NCBI RefSeq assembly: GCF_000308795.1
Contig: NZ_BAGK01000208.1
Location: 1 to 60,304 of the forward strand
DNA from: Nocardia thailandica NBRC 100428
GTDB taxonomy: Bacteria; Actinomycetota; Actinomycetes; Mycobacteriales; Mycobacteriaceae
Length of the DNA: 60,304 nucleotides
Direction of reading: 5' to 3'
The notes beneath the pieces were generated by a model. The model did no database searches. It saw nothing but the letters and a program-made list of their open reading frames with translations, and was not told where the DNA came from. The number at the start of each line of letters is the position of its first letter. The first letter of the stretch is position 1. Shown here one piece after another: positions 1-7,857 of this stretch. The position numbers and the translations under genes are program-made.

Positions 1-2
1 AC

Positions 3-842
3 GCGCTCGCCGACGCCCGCGGCCTCATCCACGCCGTCGACCTCGCGCTGCGCGACGGGCCGGCGGGCGGGGACGCGGCGGGCGGCCTCGGCGGCGGGTC
101 CGACTGGGCGGACGCGGCGGGCCAGTGGGCGACGGTGCTCACCGGCACCGCGCGCGCCCTCCGCGCGGGCGTGCCACGGCCGCACCGCGTTCCGGCCCCC
201 GAGGTGCCCGGCGGACGCACGACCTCCGCGGCGGTCTTCGCGATCGCGGCCGACGCCTGGGACGCCACGGCGACGGCGACGGGCGGCACGGCGAACTCGC
301 TGTTCATCCATCTCGTCGCGAACATGCTGTGGGAGACGGGATTCCCCCTCGGCGAGATCCGGGCGAGCCTGCCGGTGGACACCCGCGACGAGCCCCGCGT
401 CGACAACGACATGGCCATGACCGAGATCGCGGTGACCCGCGCGGACACGCCCGCGACCATCCGGCGGGCGGCCCGGGAGGCTTACCGGCGCAAGATGTCC
501 GGCCCGGACGGGCTGCCCGAGGAGATCCTGCAGGTGATCCCGGACCGCTGGGCGTACGCCCTCAGCCGGGGCGCGGGCGAGCGCGACATCCTGTGCTCGA
601 ACATCGGCGAGCTGCCCGCGAGCCTGGACCGGGTCGGGCCGCACCGCTGTACGTCGGTGGCGGCCAGGGCGATCCATCCCGGCCTCGAGCGGTTCCCGCG
701 CACCCGGCTGTCGGGGTATCTGTCGCGGATCGGCGACCACTACACCCTGGCGCTGGCCGGCCTCGCCGCCGATCGGGTCACCCTGCACACGGCCGCCGAG
801 CGCGCGTTCGCGGCGGCGGGGCTGCCCGCGCGCCCCTGGTGA
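3..842 (+). CDS. WS/DGAT- or condensation-like acyltransferase, 3' part only
   Basis: The frame is open from the left edge, so the N-terminus is outside the window; about 279 residues are visible. The segment has features of the CoA-dependent acyltransferase/condensation superfamily. There is an Ala/Thr-rich helix followed by NSLFIHLVANMLWETG, then a strand-like stretch ending LPVDTRDEP and a later Asn-containing motif, as in the C-terminal half of wax ester synthase/diacylglycerol acyltransferase (WS/DGAT)-like proteins. Near the end ILCSNIGELP resembles the SNxxGP segment of that family. The HHxxxDG catalytic motif would lie upstream and cannot be checked. The stop codon directly abuts the stop of the convergent TetR gene with no spacer. 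The substrate cannot be inferred, and the family call rests on pattern only. Confidence 0.5.
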   Translation, partial: ALADARGLIHAVDLALRDGPAGGDAAGGLGGGSDWADAAGQWATVLTGTARALRAGVPRPHRVPAPEVPGGRTTSAAVFAIAADAWDATATATGGTANSLFIHLVANMLWETGFPLGEIRASLPVDTRDEPRVDNDMAMTEIAVTRADTPATIRRAAREAYRRKMSGPDGLPEEILQVIPDRWAYALSRGAGERDILCSNIGELPASLDRVGPHRCTSVAARAIHPGLERFPRTRLSGYLSRIGDHYTLALAGLAADRVTLHTAAERAFAAAGLPARPW

Positions 843-1529
843 TCAGCTCACCGACAGCCCGACCAGCACCGCCCGCAGCCCCCAGACGAACTGGTCGACC
901 GAGATCCAGTCGGCCATGAGGTCGGCGGACGCGGCCGTGCGCGGCCAGCGGGTGGCGTCGATGTGGTCGAGCAGGCCGCGCCGCCGGGTGACGCGCTCGG
1001 ATTCCGGTGGCAGCGGCGGTTTTCCGTCGGTTTCGGCGACCTCGAGCGCCACCGACCCGATGACCTGCACGATCACCGCGTAGACCCCGCGCGCCCGCGC
1101 GGTGGGGGTCAGCCCGCCGCGCGCGAAGCAGTCCAGCAGCGCCTCGCCGACGTCGCGGGCGGCGGGCCCGTCCATCGGGCCGGTCATGAGCAGCTCGGTG
1201 ACGCCGGGGTGCCGCAGCACCTCCTCGCGCAGGCCGAGCGCGAACTGGATCACCGCCGAGGTCCAGTCGACGCCGGGGTCGGTGAGCGGCGCCAGCGACA
1301 CCGTCGCGAGGACGCGTTCGATGACGGCCCGCTCGAGATCGGCGCGACTGGCGACATAGGTGTAGACGGCGTTCGGGTTCACCCCGAGCCGGGCCGCGAC
1401 CGCCCGGATGGACAGCGCGCCGGGTCCGCCGGTGTCGAGCAGGTCGAGCGCGATGTCGACCACCTGCTCCGCCGTGAACGCGCGCCGCTCCGGCCGCGTG
1501 GACTTCCCCGTTGACTTCGCCTGCGCCAT
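843..1529 (-). CDS. TetR-family transcriptional regulator
   Basis: A 228-residue protein with a TetR-type N-terminal helix-turn-helix: FTAEQVVDIALDLLD, then LSIRAVAARLGVNPNAVYTYV (split here across the recognition helix), followed by a helical ligand-binding domain. The start at MAQAKS was chosen because a longer upstream extension would be translated from the two palindromes that look like its operator. It is transcribed divergently from a small membrane protein gene, and two copies of CTGTACCCCGTACAG lie between the two starts. By family knowledge it should be a repressor that dimerises on such palindromes and controls itself and its divergent neighbour. The ligand is unknown. Confidence 0.85.
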   Translation of the reverse strand: MAQAKSTGKSTRPERRAFTAEQVVDIALDLLDTGGPGALSIRAVAARLGVNPNAVYTYVASRADLERAVIERVLATVSLAPLTDPGVDWTSAVIQFALGLREEVLRHPGVTELLMTGPMDGPAARDVGEALLDCFARGGLTPTARARGVYAVIVQVIGSVALEVAETDGKPPLPPESERVTRRRGLLDHIDATRWPRTAASADLMADWISVDQFVWGLRAVLVGLSVS

Positions 1530-1537
1530 GCGTTTGA

Positions 1538-1571
1538 CTGTACCCCGTACAGTTTCCTGTACCCCGTACAG
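1538..1571. promoter_or_regulatory. Tandem TetR operator candidate
   Basis: The 15-bp perfect palindrome CTGTACCCCGTACAG occurs twice (1538-1552 and 1557-1571), 19 bp centre to centre, just upstream of the TetR start and ahead of the divergent membrane protein gene. Two identical palindromes about two helical turns apart are a typical TetR dimer-pair arrangement. Confidence 0.8.
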
Positions 1572-1587
1572 CCAGAATGGATACGCC

Positions 1588-2367
1588 ATGCACCGCGCCC
1601 CGTGGCCCACCGTCGCCCTGCTCGTCACCGCCCCCGTCGCCATGAACATCGCCTTCGCCGGGCTCGGCGCGTCGTTCGGCTACCCGGACGTCCTCGACCT
1701 CCCGCCCGCCGAGGCCCTCGCCCGATTCGATGCCGCCGGGCTCGCCGTGCCGATCTGGTTCGGCGTGCTCGCGCTGGCCGCGGGCAGCCTCGCCCCGCTG
1801 GCCGTCCTGGTCGGCCGCCTCGCCCGCACGCCGGGCATGCGGGCCGCCGTCGGCGTCGGCGTGGCCGCCGCGCTCGTCCAGGTCATCGGCCTGCTGCGCT
1901 GGCCCGTCCTGGTGCCGGGGCTGGCCGACCGCGCCGCCGCGGAGGGGCCGGACTCCCCGGCGGTACACACCTTCGACCTGCTCGGCACCGTGCTCGGCAC
2001 GGTCTTCGGCGAGACCCTGGGCTACGCCCTCACCGCCGCGTGGACCGCCCTGGTCGCCACGGCGCTGCGCGAGCGCATGCCCCGCTGGTTCGGCGCCCTC
2101 GGCTACGCCTGCGCCGCCGCGATCGCCGCGGGCGTCCTCGTCCCCCTCGGCGTCGAGGCGGCCGGGCCGGTCGACTTCGCCGGCTACCTCGCCTGGAGCC
2201 TCTGGCTCGTCGCCTTCGCGGTCCTGCTCGCCGTCCGCCCCGGCGGACCGGCGGGTGCCCCGGATCAGGCGGGGACGACCCCGCCCGCCGAGCGGACCGC
2301 GACGTCCTCGGGCACCGCGACCCCGGCCCCGAGGTCGTCCGAGGGCACCGGGGCGCCCCACTCCTGA
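1588..2367 (+). CDS. Multi-pass membrane protein, DUF4386-like
   Basis: A 259-residue protein with about six hydrophobic segments, for example PTVALLVTAPVAMNIAFAG, IWFGVLALAAGSLAPLAVL and the pair near residues 165-215. It has a conserved-looking region around GTVLGTVFGETLGY. The pattern (N-terminal TM, FGYPDVLDLPPAEALARF loop, then TM pairs) resembles DUF4386-type integral membrane proteins of unknown function. The last 45 residues are a Pro/Ala/Thr/Ser-rich polar tail. The final 103 bp are antisense to the end of the convergent PPOX-fold gene, so this tail may be constrained by that gene rather than by its own function. Its start lies 17 bp after the second palindrome, which suggests control by the divergent TetR protein. 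Confidence 0.65.
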   Translation: MHRAPWPTVALLVTAPVAMNIAFAGLGASFGYPDVLDLPPAEALARFDAAGLAVPIWFGVLALAAGSLAPLAVLVGRLARTPGMRAAVGVGVAAALVQVIGLLRWPVLVPGLADRAAAEGPDSPAVHTFDLLGTVLGTVFGETLGYALTAAWTALVATALRERMPRWFGALGYACAAAIAAGVLVPLGVEAAGPVDFAGYLAWSLWLVAFAVLLAVRPGGPAGAPDQAGTTPPAERTATSSGTATPAPRSSEGTGAPHS

Positions 2368-2954
2368 CGCAGCGGCAGCACGCCGGCCCAGGTCCCGCCC
2401 GCGGCGATGTCCTCGGCGTCGTCGCGCGGGCCGCCGGTGCGGACCTTCACCGACGCCTCGGTCAGATCGAGGGACAGCACCATCGTCGCCGCCATCTCCT
2501 TGCGGCTCGGCGGGCGCACCCGGTCCCAGGCGCCGGGCGCCGCGTGCTCGACGATGACCCGCAGCGCCTCCAGGCGTTCGGCCGGGTCGGTGACGAGATC
2601 GGCGCGGCCGAGCACCACGGCCGAGCGGTAGTTCATGGAGAAGTGCATCGCCGAGCGGGCGTAGACCAGCCCGTCGACGTGGGTGACCGTCAGCGAGACC
2701 TCCGCGCCGACGGCCGCGCGCAGGTTCCCGGCGCCCGTCGACCCGTGCAGGTACAGCGTGTTGCCCGCCCGCCCGTACACCGTGGGCACCACCAGCGGCG
2801 TGCCGCCGAGCAGGACGCCGAGGTGGCAGACGAGGCCGGTGTCGAGGATCGGGTACAGGTCGGCGCGCTCGGTCCGGCCGCGTTCCCTCGCCCGGGTCAG
2901 GGTGGTGCGCGGCGTCGGCGACAGCGGCGCGGCGCAGGCGTCGTTCGTGGTCAT
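2265..2954 (-). CDS. PPOX-fold (pyridoxamine 5'-phosphate oxidase-like) flavin-nucleotide-binding protein
   Basis: A 229-residue member of the FMN-binding split-barrel family (COG3467/NimA-like group). Family features visible are RADLYPILDTGLVCHLGVLLGG at the start of the barrel, then PTVYGRAGNTLYLHGS, then VSLTVTHVDGLVYARSAM and the MNYRSAVVLGRADLV strand. The C-terminus has KVRTGGPRDDAEDIAAGG and a W-containing segment, GVLPLR, typical of this group. Proteins of this family bind FMN or F420, or scavenge heme or pyridoxal derivatives; the exact substrate is not readable here. It is divergent from a MocR/PdxR-type PLP-dependent regulator, an arrangement that suggests the regulator controls it. 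Its 3' end overlaps the convergent membrane protein gene by 103 bp. Confidence 0.8.
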   Translation of the reverse strand: MTTNDACAAPLSPTPRTTLTRARERGRTERADLYPILDTGLVCHLGVLLGGTPLVVPTVYGRAGNTLYLHGSTGAGNLRAAVGAEVSLTVTHVDGLVYARSAMHFSMNYRSAVVLGRADLVTDPAERLEALRVIVEHAAPGAWDRVRPPSRKEMAATMVLSLDLTEASVKVRTGGPRDDAEDIAAGGTWAGVLPLRQEWGAPVPSDDLGAGVAVPEDVAVRSAGGVVPA

Positions 2955-2975
2955 AGGATGAGCTTCGCGCGCCGA

Positions 2976-3023
2976 GTGGACCTGTCACAGGTCCACTTCA
3001 CCGCTGTTTCGCCAGTCCACTTC
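2976..3023. promoter_or_regulatory. MocR operator candidate between divergent genes
   Basis: A perfect inverted repeat, arms GTGGACCTGT (2976-2985) and ACAGGTCCAC (2987-2996) around a single C, is followed by a further half-site. GTCCACTTC occurs at 2991-2999 and again at 3015-3023, a direct repeat with a 24-bp period. MocR/PdxR proteins typically bind a combination of direct and inverted half-sites in the divergent gap, which is what is seen here. Confidence 0.7.
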
Positions 3024-3033
3024 CGGAGGTGCC

Positions 3034-4407
3034 GTGCTCGACGACCTGCCCGTCACGCTCGACCGCGCCGCCGCCGAACCGTTGTCGGTGCAGGTCGCCG
3101 ACGCCCTGCGCGCGGCGGCCACGGGCGGGTTGCTGCGGGTCGCCGATCGGCTGCCGTCCACCCGCGCGCTCGCGGCGCGGCTCGGCGTGAGCCGCGCGGT
3201 GGTGGCCGCCGCCTACGACCAACTGCACGCCGAGGGCTGGATCGGCGGGCGGCGCGGGTCGGGCACCTACCTCACCGCCGCGCCCCGCTCGGCGCCCACC
3301 CGCGGCCCGGCCGCCGCGGACATCGACGCGGGCGGCGACCTGCTCGACCTCTCCCCCGGCTCACCCTGTGTCGACGCCATCGATCGCGCCGCGTGGCGGC
3401 GGGCCTGGCGGGCCGGGGCCGACACCGCGCCCGGCCTGTTCAAGGAACGCGCGGGCCTCACCGCCTACTGCGACGCCGTCGCCGAGCACCTGCTGCGGCA
3501 CCGCGGGCTCGCCGCGGGGCCGGACTCGGTCGTGCTCGCGACCGCCGGAACCAGTTCCGCGGCAGGCGAACTGGCCGGCGCCATGCTCGCACCCGGCGAC
3601 GCCGTCGCGATCGAGGACCCCGGCTACCTCCGCGCCGCGGGCGCGTTGCGGGCGGCCGGCGTCGAGCCGGTCCCCGTCCCGGTGGACGCCGAGGGGCTCG
3701 TGGTCGAGCGCGTCCCGCCCGGCGTCCGGGCGGTGTACTGCACACCGGCACACCAGTTCCCGCTCGGCGCCCGCATGCCCGCGGCCCGCCGCGTCGAGCT
3801 CGTCGAATTCGCCCGCCGCACCGGAACCTTCGTCATCGAGGACGACTACGACGGCGAACTGCGCTACGACACAGCGCCCCTGCCGCTGCTGGCCGCCATG
3901 GCGCCGGATGTCGTCGTCCACCTGGGCACCACGAGCAAGATCCTGTCCACCACGCTGGGCGTCGGCTGGCTGGTGGCGCGCCCCGACATCGCCGAAGCCG
4001 TCGTCGCCCACCGCATCCGGACCGGCACGGCGCCCGCGCCCGCGGGACAGCTGGTGCTCGCCGAACTCGCCGCGCACGGCGACCTCGCCCGGCACCTGCG
4101 CAGGTTGCGCCGCACGGTCCCGCCGCGGCGCGCCCTCGTGGTCGGCGCGCTGCGCGAGCGCGGCGTGCCGGTCCTCGGGGACGACGCCGGGTCGCACGTC
4201 GTGGTGGAACTCCCGACGGCCGCGGCCGAGCGGGCGGCCGTGGCCGCGGCCCGCGCGCGGGGCGTGCTCCTCGACGGGCTGGCCAGGCACCACCTCGGCG
4301 CGCCGCACCGGTTCGGCGTCGCCCTCGGCTATACCGCGCTGCCGGTGCCCGATCTGGCCGACGCCGCGGCGGTCGCGGCGGATTGCCTGTCGGCAGTCGT
4401 AGCATGA
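3034..4407 (+). CDS. MocR/PdxR-family GntR regulator with aminotransferase-like domain
   Basis: A 457-residue protein starting at GTG, with GGAGGT five bases upstream. Residues about 1-75 are a GntR winged helix (LSVQVADALRAAA, RLPSTRALAARLGVSRAVV, YDQLHAEGWIGGRRGSGTYL). Residues about 100-455 are a fold-type I PLP-dependent aminotransferase domain, with the PLP-contacting DDYDGEL around D270-D273 and the Schiff-base lysine K302 in TTSKIL. The length matches the family. In this family the second domain senses PLP or related compounds rather than performing catalysis. It is divergent from the PPOX-fold gene, and the gap carries matching half-sites, so regulation of that neighbour and autoregulation are the simplest reading. 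Confidence 0.9.
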   Translation: MLDDLPVTLDRAAAEPLSVQVADALRAAATGGLLRVADRLPSTRALAARLGVSRAVVAAAYDQLHAEGWIGGRRGSGTYLTAAPRSAPTRGPAAADIDAGGDLLDLSPGSPCVDAIDRAAWRRAWRAGADTAPGLFKERAGLTAYCDAVAEHLLRHRGLAAGPDSVVLATAGTSSAAGELAGAMLAPGDAVAIEDPGYLRAAGALRAAGVEPVPVPVDAEGLVVERVPPGVRAVYCTPAHQFPLGARMPAARRVELVEFARRTGTFVIEDDYDGELRYDTAPLPLLAAMAPDVVVHLGTTSKILSTTLGVGWLVARPDIAEAVVAHRIRTGTAPAPAGQLVLAELAAHGDLARHLRRLRRTVPPRRALVVGALRERGVPVLGDDAGSHVVVELPTAAAERAAVAAARARGVLLDGLARHHLGAPHRFGVALGYTALPVPDLADAAAVAADCLSAVVA

Positions 4408-4443
4408 GGGGCGTCGCGTCCCCGACCCCGAAGCGGTGATGAA

Positions 4444-4689
4444 ATGACCGAACAGGACCTGCTCGACCGGATCAAGCAGCTGGTCGACGACGAACACGCG
4501 CTGCGAGCCAAGGCCACGTCCGGGGAGATCGACCCGGTCGCCGAGCGCGCCCAGCTCGCCCAGCTCGAGGTCACCCTCGACCAGTGCTGGGACCTGCTGC
4601 GCCGCCGGCGCGCCCGCCAGGACGCGGGCGCCTCGCCCGACGAGGCCGAGACGGCCACCCCCGGCCAGGTCGAGGGCTACCTGCAGTGA
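4444..4689 (+). CDS. DUF2630 family protein
   Basis: An 81-residue charged, helical protein, TEQDLLDRIKQLVDDEHALR followed by a second helix with LEVTLDQCWDLLRRRRARQ. This is the full length and signature of the actinobacterial DUF2630 family. It has no membrane segment and no known function. Its stop overlaps the GTG start of the next gene (GTGA overlap), so the two are translationally coupled; a link to the flavoprotein is plausible but only inferred. Confidence 0.85.
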   Translation: MTEQDLLDRIKQLVDDEHALRAKATSGEIDPVAERAQLAQLEVTLDQCWDLLRRRRARQDAGASPDEAETATPGQVEGYLQ

Positions 4690-6131
4690 CCGACGCGCCC
4701 GGGGACCGCACCGATTACGACGTCATCGTGCTCGGCGCGGGCCCCGCCGGGGAGAACGCCGCCGCCTACGCCATCGCGGGCAGCGACCGCAGCGCCCTGC
4801 TGATCGAGCGCGAGCTCTACGGCGGCGAATGCAGCTACTGGGCCTGCATCCCCAGCAAGGCCCTGCTGCGCCCGGGCGCCCTCCGCCACGACGCCGCCGG
4901 CCTGCCCGGCGTCTCCACCACCGGCCCGGCGCTCCCCGACGTTCTCGCCCGCCGCGACGAGTTCATCCACCACCACGACGACAGCTCCCAGGTGAGCTGG
5001 GCGCGCGGCGCCGGGATCGACGTGCTGCGCGACCCCGCGAGGCTGGCGGGCGAACGACTGGTCGCGGTCGGCGACCGGCTCCTGCGGGCGCGGCACGCGG
5101 TCGTCCTCGCCACGGGCAGCACCGCCACCCTGCCGAAGGTGCCCGGCCTGGCCGAAGCCCTGCCGTGGACCTCCCGCGATGCCACCAACCTGACCGTGGT
5201 GCCGCGGCGGGTGGTGATCATCGGCGGCGGCGTCGTCGCCTGCGAGGCCGCCACCTGGCTGGCCGAGCTGGGCGCCGAGGAGGTCACGTTGCTCGTGCGC
5301 GGCGACCGGCTGCTGCCGCGCGCGGAGCCCTTCGCCGCCGAGCGGGTCGCCGAGGGCCTGCGCGCCACCGGCGTGGTGCGCATCCTGTTCGGTACCTCGC
5401 CCGTGCGGGTCGCGCGGCCCGACGCGCACGCCACCGGCGAGGGGCACATCCACGGCGGCGAGGTGATCGTGACGACCACGGGGCCGACGGTGGTGGCCGA
5501 CGAGATCCTGGTCGCCGCGGGCCGGGCGCCCGCCACCACCGAGATCGGCCTCGACACCGTCGGCCTGTCCCCCGGCGGCGCGGTGCCGGTCGACGACCGG
5601 CTGGCCGTGCGCGGGGTCCCCGGCGATTGGCTCTACGCGGTCGGCGATGTCAACGGCCGCGCGCCGCTGACCCACATGGGCAAGTACCAGGCCCGCGTCT
5701 GCGGCGACGTGATCGCCGCCCGCGCGGAGGGCAGGCCGCTGGACGGCCCGCGTTTCGCCGCGACCGCCGACCACGCCCAGGTGCCCCAGATCGTCTACAC
5801 CGCACCGGAACTCGCCTGGGTCGGGCTCACCGAGGACCAGGCGCGCGAGGCGGGTCACCGGGTCGAGACCGCCGAGGTCGACATCGAGGTGGCGGGCGCG
5901 TTCCTCTACCGCGACGACTACCGCGGCCGCGCCAAACTCGTGATCGACGCCGACGCCGACACCCTGCTCGGCGCCACCGTGGTCGCCCCGCAGGCGGGCG
6001 AGCACCTGCACGCCGCCACCGTCGCGGTGGTGGGCGGGGTGCCGCTGAGCACGCTGTGGCACGCCGTGCCGTCGTTCCCGTCGGTGAGCGAGTTCTGGCT
6101 GCGGCTGCTCGAGGCGCGCCGGGCTACTTGA
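4686..6131 (+). CDS. FAD/NAD(P)-dependent disulfide oxidoreductase-like flavoprotein
   Basis: A 481-residue protein related to dihydrolipoamide dehydrogenase and mercuric reductase. It has an FAD site DVIVLGAGPAGENAA, a redox pair C49-X4-C54 in GGECSYWACIPSK, an NAD(P) site VVIIGGGVVACEAATWLAELG, the second FAD motif LYAVGDVNG, and a dimerisation domain from about residue 350. The GTG start overlaps the preceding DUF2630 stop by 4 bp; a longer N-terminal extension would lie inside that gene. The C-terminal catalytic His-Pro...Glu motif reads FPSVSE, so the usual proton-transfer His is Phe464. The protein therefore probably does not act as a classical dihydrolipoamide dehydrogenase. The substrate is unknown. 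The 3' end overlaps the convergent glycosylase by 8 bp. Confidence 0.88.
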   Translation: MTDAPGDRTDYDVIVLGAGPAGENAAAYAIAGSDRSALLIERELYGGECSYWACIPSKALLRPGALRHDAAGLPGVSTTGPALPDVLARRDEFIHHHDDSSQVSWARGAGIDVLRDPARLAGERLVAVGDRLLRARHAVVLATGSTATLPKVPGLAEALPWTSRDATNLTVVPRRVVIIGGGVVACEAATWLAELGAEEVTLLVRGDRLLPRAEPFAAERVAEGLRATGVVRILFGTSPVRVARPDAHATGEGHIHGGEVIVTTTGPTVVADEILVAAGRAPATTEIGLDTVGLSPGGAVPVDDRLAVRGVPGDWLYAVGDVNGRAPLTHMGKYQARVCGDVIAARAEGRPLDGPRFAATADHAQVPQIVYTAPELAWVGLTEDQAREAGHRVETAEVDIEVAGAFLYRDDYRGRAKLVIDADADTLLGATVVAPQAGEHLHAATVAVVGGVPLSTLWHAVPSFPSVSEFWLRLLEARRAT

Positions 6132-6993
6132 GCAGCCGCGACATCCGCCGGTCGGCGAGCACCTTGCCGCCGGTCTGGCAGGTCGGGCAGTACTGGAAGG
6201 ACCGCTCGGCGTAGGACACCTCGCGCACGGTGTCGCCGCAGACCGGGCACGCCTCGCCGGTACGCGCGTGCACCCGCATGCCGGAGCGCTTCTCGCCCTT
6301 GAGCCGGGCCGCGTCCTGGCCGACCGAGCGGCTCACCGCGTCGAGCAGTTCCTCCCGCATCGCGGCGTAGAGGGCGGCGACCTTGTCGGCGGGCAGGGTC
6401 TTGGTGTTGGCGAACGGGGACAGCCGCGCGGTGTGCAGGATCTCGTCGGAGTAGGCGTTGCCGATGCCCGCGAGCAGCGTCTGGTCGACGAGGGCGGTCT
6501 TGAGCCGCTGGGAGGTGCCGTGCAGGATCTCCGCGAACTCCGCCTCGGTCACCGCGAGCGCGTCGGGGCCGAGCCGCGCGATGCCGGGCACCTCCTGCGG
6601 GTCGCGTACCACGTAGACCGCGAGCCGCTTCTTGGTCCCGGCCTCGGTGAGGTCGAACGCGGGGGTCGAGCCCTCGGGGGTGAAGAAGTGCACGCGCAGC
6701 GCCAGCGGGCTCTTGCCGCCCGGCTTGGGCGGGGTGGGGCTCGGCTCGTCGATCCAGCGCAACCAGCCACCGCGCGACAGGTGCGTGATCAGCCAGAGCC
6801 CGTCGCAGTCCATCCCGAGGAACTTGCCGAAGCGGCCCGCCCCGGTGACATCGCGCCCGGACAGCGCGGTCACCGGCGGGTCGAAGGTCTTGACCGCGCT
6901 CAGCGCCGCCACGTCGACCCGGCCGACCACCGCGCCGACCGCATGGTCGCGCAGGAACTGTGCCAGCGCCTCCACTTCCGGCAGTTCGGGCAT
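6124..6993 (-). CDS. Fpg/Nei-family DNA glycosylase/AP lyase
   Basis: A 289-residue base-excision repair enzyme. The N-terminus is MPELPEVE: after Met removal Pro1 is the Schiff-base nucleophile and Glu2 the catalytic acid. A conserved Lys lies in GRFGKFLGM. The helix-two-turn-helix is present (LLAGIGNAYSDEILH), followed by a C-terminal zinc finger CPVC-X16-CPTC at about residues 249-272. The family removes oxidised purines or pyrimidines and nicks the strand. The sequence is closer in style to the actinobacterial Fpg/Nei-like paralogues than to canonical MutM, so no symbol is given. It is encoded 67 bp downstream of cobF on the same strand. Confidence 0.93.
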   Translation of the reverse strand: MPELPEVEALAQFLRDHAVGAVVGRVDVAALSAVKTFDPPVTALSGRDVTGAGRFGKFLGMDCDGLWLITHLSRGGWLRWIDEPSPTPPKPGGKSPLALRVHFFTPEGSTPAFDLTEAGTKKRLAVYVVRDPQEVPGIARLGPDALAVTEAEFAEILHGTSQRLKTALVDQTLLAGIGNAYSDEILHTARLSPFANTKTLPADKVAALYAAMREELLDAVSRSVGQDAARLKGEKRSGMRVHARTGEACPVCGDTVREVSYAERSFQYCPTCQTGGKVLADRRMSRLLK

Positions 6994-7026
6994 GCCGACG
7001 AGTCTAGGCGCCCGCCCCGACAGGCG

Positions 7027-7054
7027 CCGGGCTCCCGCGCCGGGCGGCGCCCGG
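7027..7054 (-). terminator. Weak GC hairpin between cobF and the glycosylase gene
   Basis: CCGGGC at 7027-7032 can pair with GCCCGG at 7049-7054 around a 16-nt loop just after the cobF stop. There is no U-tract, so this may be only an attenuating structure or chance in GC-rich DNA. Confidence 0.25.
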
Positions 7055-7060
7055 TCGCGG

Positions 7061-7798
7061 TCAGCGTCGCAGCAGGTAGACGTCCATGATCCAGCCGTGC
7101 TCGGCGCGCAGCTCCGCCCGCCGCGCGACGATCCGCGGGCCCACCTCGGCCAGCGGGCCCTCGATCAGCGTCTCGGCGGGCATGCCGAGGTAGGCGCCCC
7201 ACCAGATGTGCACGCCTGCGGCGTCGACCGCCGTGAACGAGCACTCCCCGTCCAGCATCACCACGGTCGAGCCGGGGCCGAGGCCCTCCTCCCGCAGTCG
7301 GCGCCCGGTCGTCACGTGCACCGGCTCGCCGATGCGGTGCAACACCGTCCGGTGCCGGGCGGCCAGCGCGCTCACGCTGGTCACCCCGGGGATCACGGAG
7401 TAGGCGAAGGAGATCCGCCCGCGCGCCAGCACCCGCTCGACCATCCGCAGCGTGCTGTCGTAGAGCGCCGGGTCGCCCCAGACCAGGATCGCGCCGACGC
7501 CGTCGATGCCCGCGAACGCCTCCTCCAGGCGCACCGACCGCCGCTCGTGCCAGTCCTCGACCACGCCCGTGTAGTCGGCGGGCGCGCGGTCACGCGGCGG
7601 ATCGGGGATCTCCACGATGCGATGCGGCCCCGGCACGTACTCGTCGAGGATCGCCGTGCGCACGCCGACGAGGTCCTGTTTGGCCTCGCCCTTCCCGATG
7701 ACGAAGAACGCCTCGGCCCGCCGCATGGCCTTGATCGCCTGCATGGTCACCTGGTCGGGGTCACCGGCGCCGACACCGATCACATAGAGCTCGCGCAT
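7061..7798 (-). CDS. cobF: Precorrin-6A synthase (deacetylating)
   Basis: A 245-residue SAM-dependent tetrapyrrole methyltransferase of the aerobic cobalamin pathway. It methylates C-1 of the precorrin-5 intermediate and releases acetate. The N-terminal strand MRELYVIGVGAGDPDQVTMQ is the CobF form of the family P-loop. GAILVWGDPALYDS and YSVIPGVTSVSALAARH are the other family motifs, and WWGAYLGMPAETLIEGPL is typical near the end. The start was set at MRELY because the extra 19 codons upstream read like low-complexity leader and would overlap the thyA region. No other cob genes are nearby, so it is a detached member of the pathway. Mycobacterium tuberculosis lacks this gene; Nocardia and Rhodococcus carry it. 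Confidence 0.93.
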   Translation of the reverse strand: MRELYVIGVGAGDPDQVTMQAIKAMRRAEAFFVIGKGEAKQDLVGVRTAILDEYVPGPHRIVEIPDPPRDRAPADYTGVVEDWHERRSVRLEEAFAGIDGVGAILVWGDPALYDSTLRMVERVLARGRISFAYSVIPGVTSVSALAARHRTVLHRIGEPVHVTTGRRLREEGLGPGSTVVMLDGECSFTAVDAAGVHIWWGAYLGMPAETLIEGPLAEVGPRIVARRAELRAEHGWIMDVYLLRR

Positions 7799-7857
7799 GG
7801 GTGTCGAGCTTGCCAGCCCCGCGGGCCGCCGCGGCGGCGGGAGTAGACTGCGCACCC

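Noticed and set aside
778..2988. Long minus-strand frame spanning the TetR, membrane and PPOX genes
   Set aside because: Its translation is Arg/Gly/Ala-rich low complexity; the genes in the chosen frames carry recognisable domains.
1602..4439. Plus-strand frame of 945 codons across several genes
   Set aside because: Crosses two well-supported genes on both strands and translates to Arg/Pro-rich sequence only.
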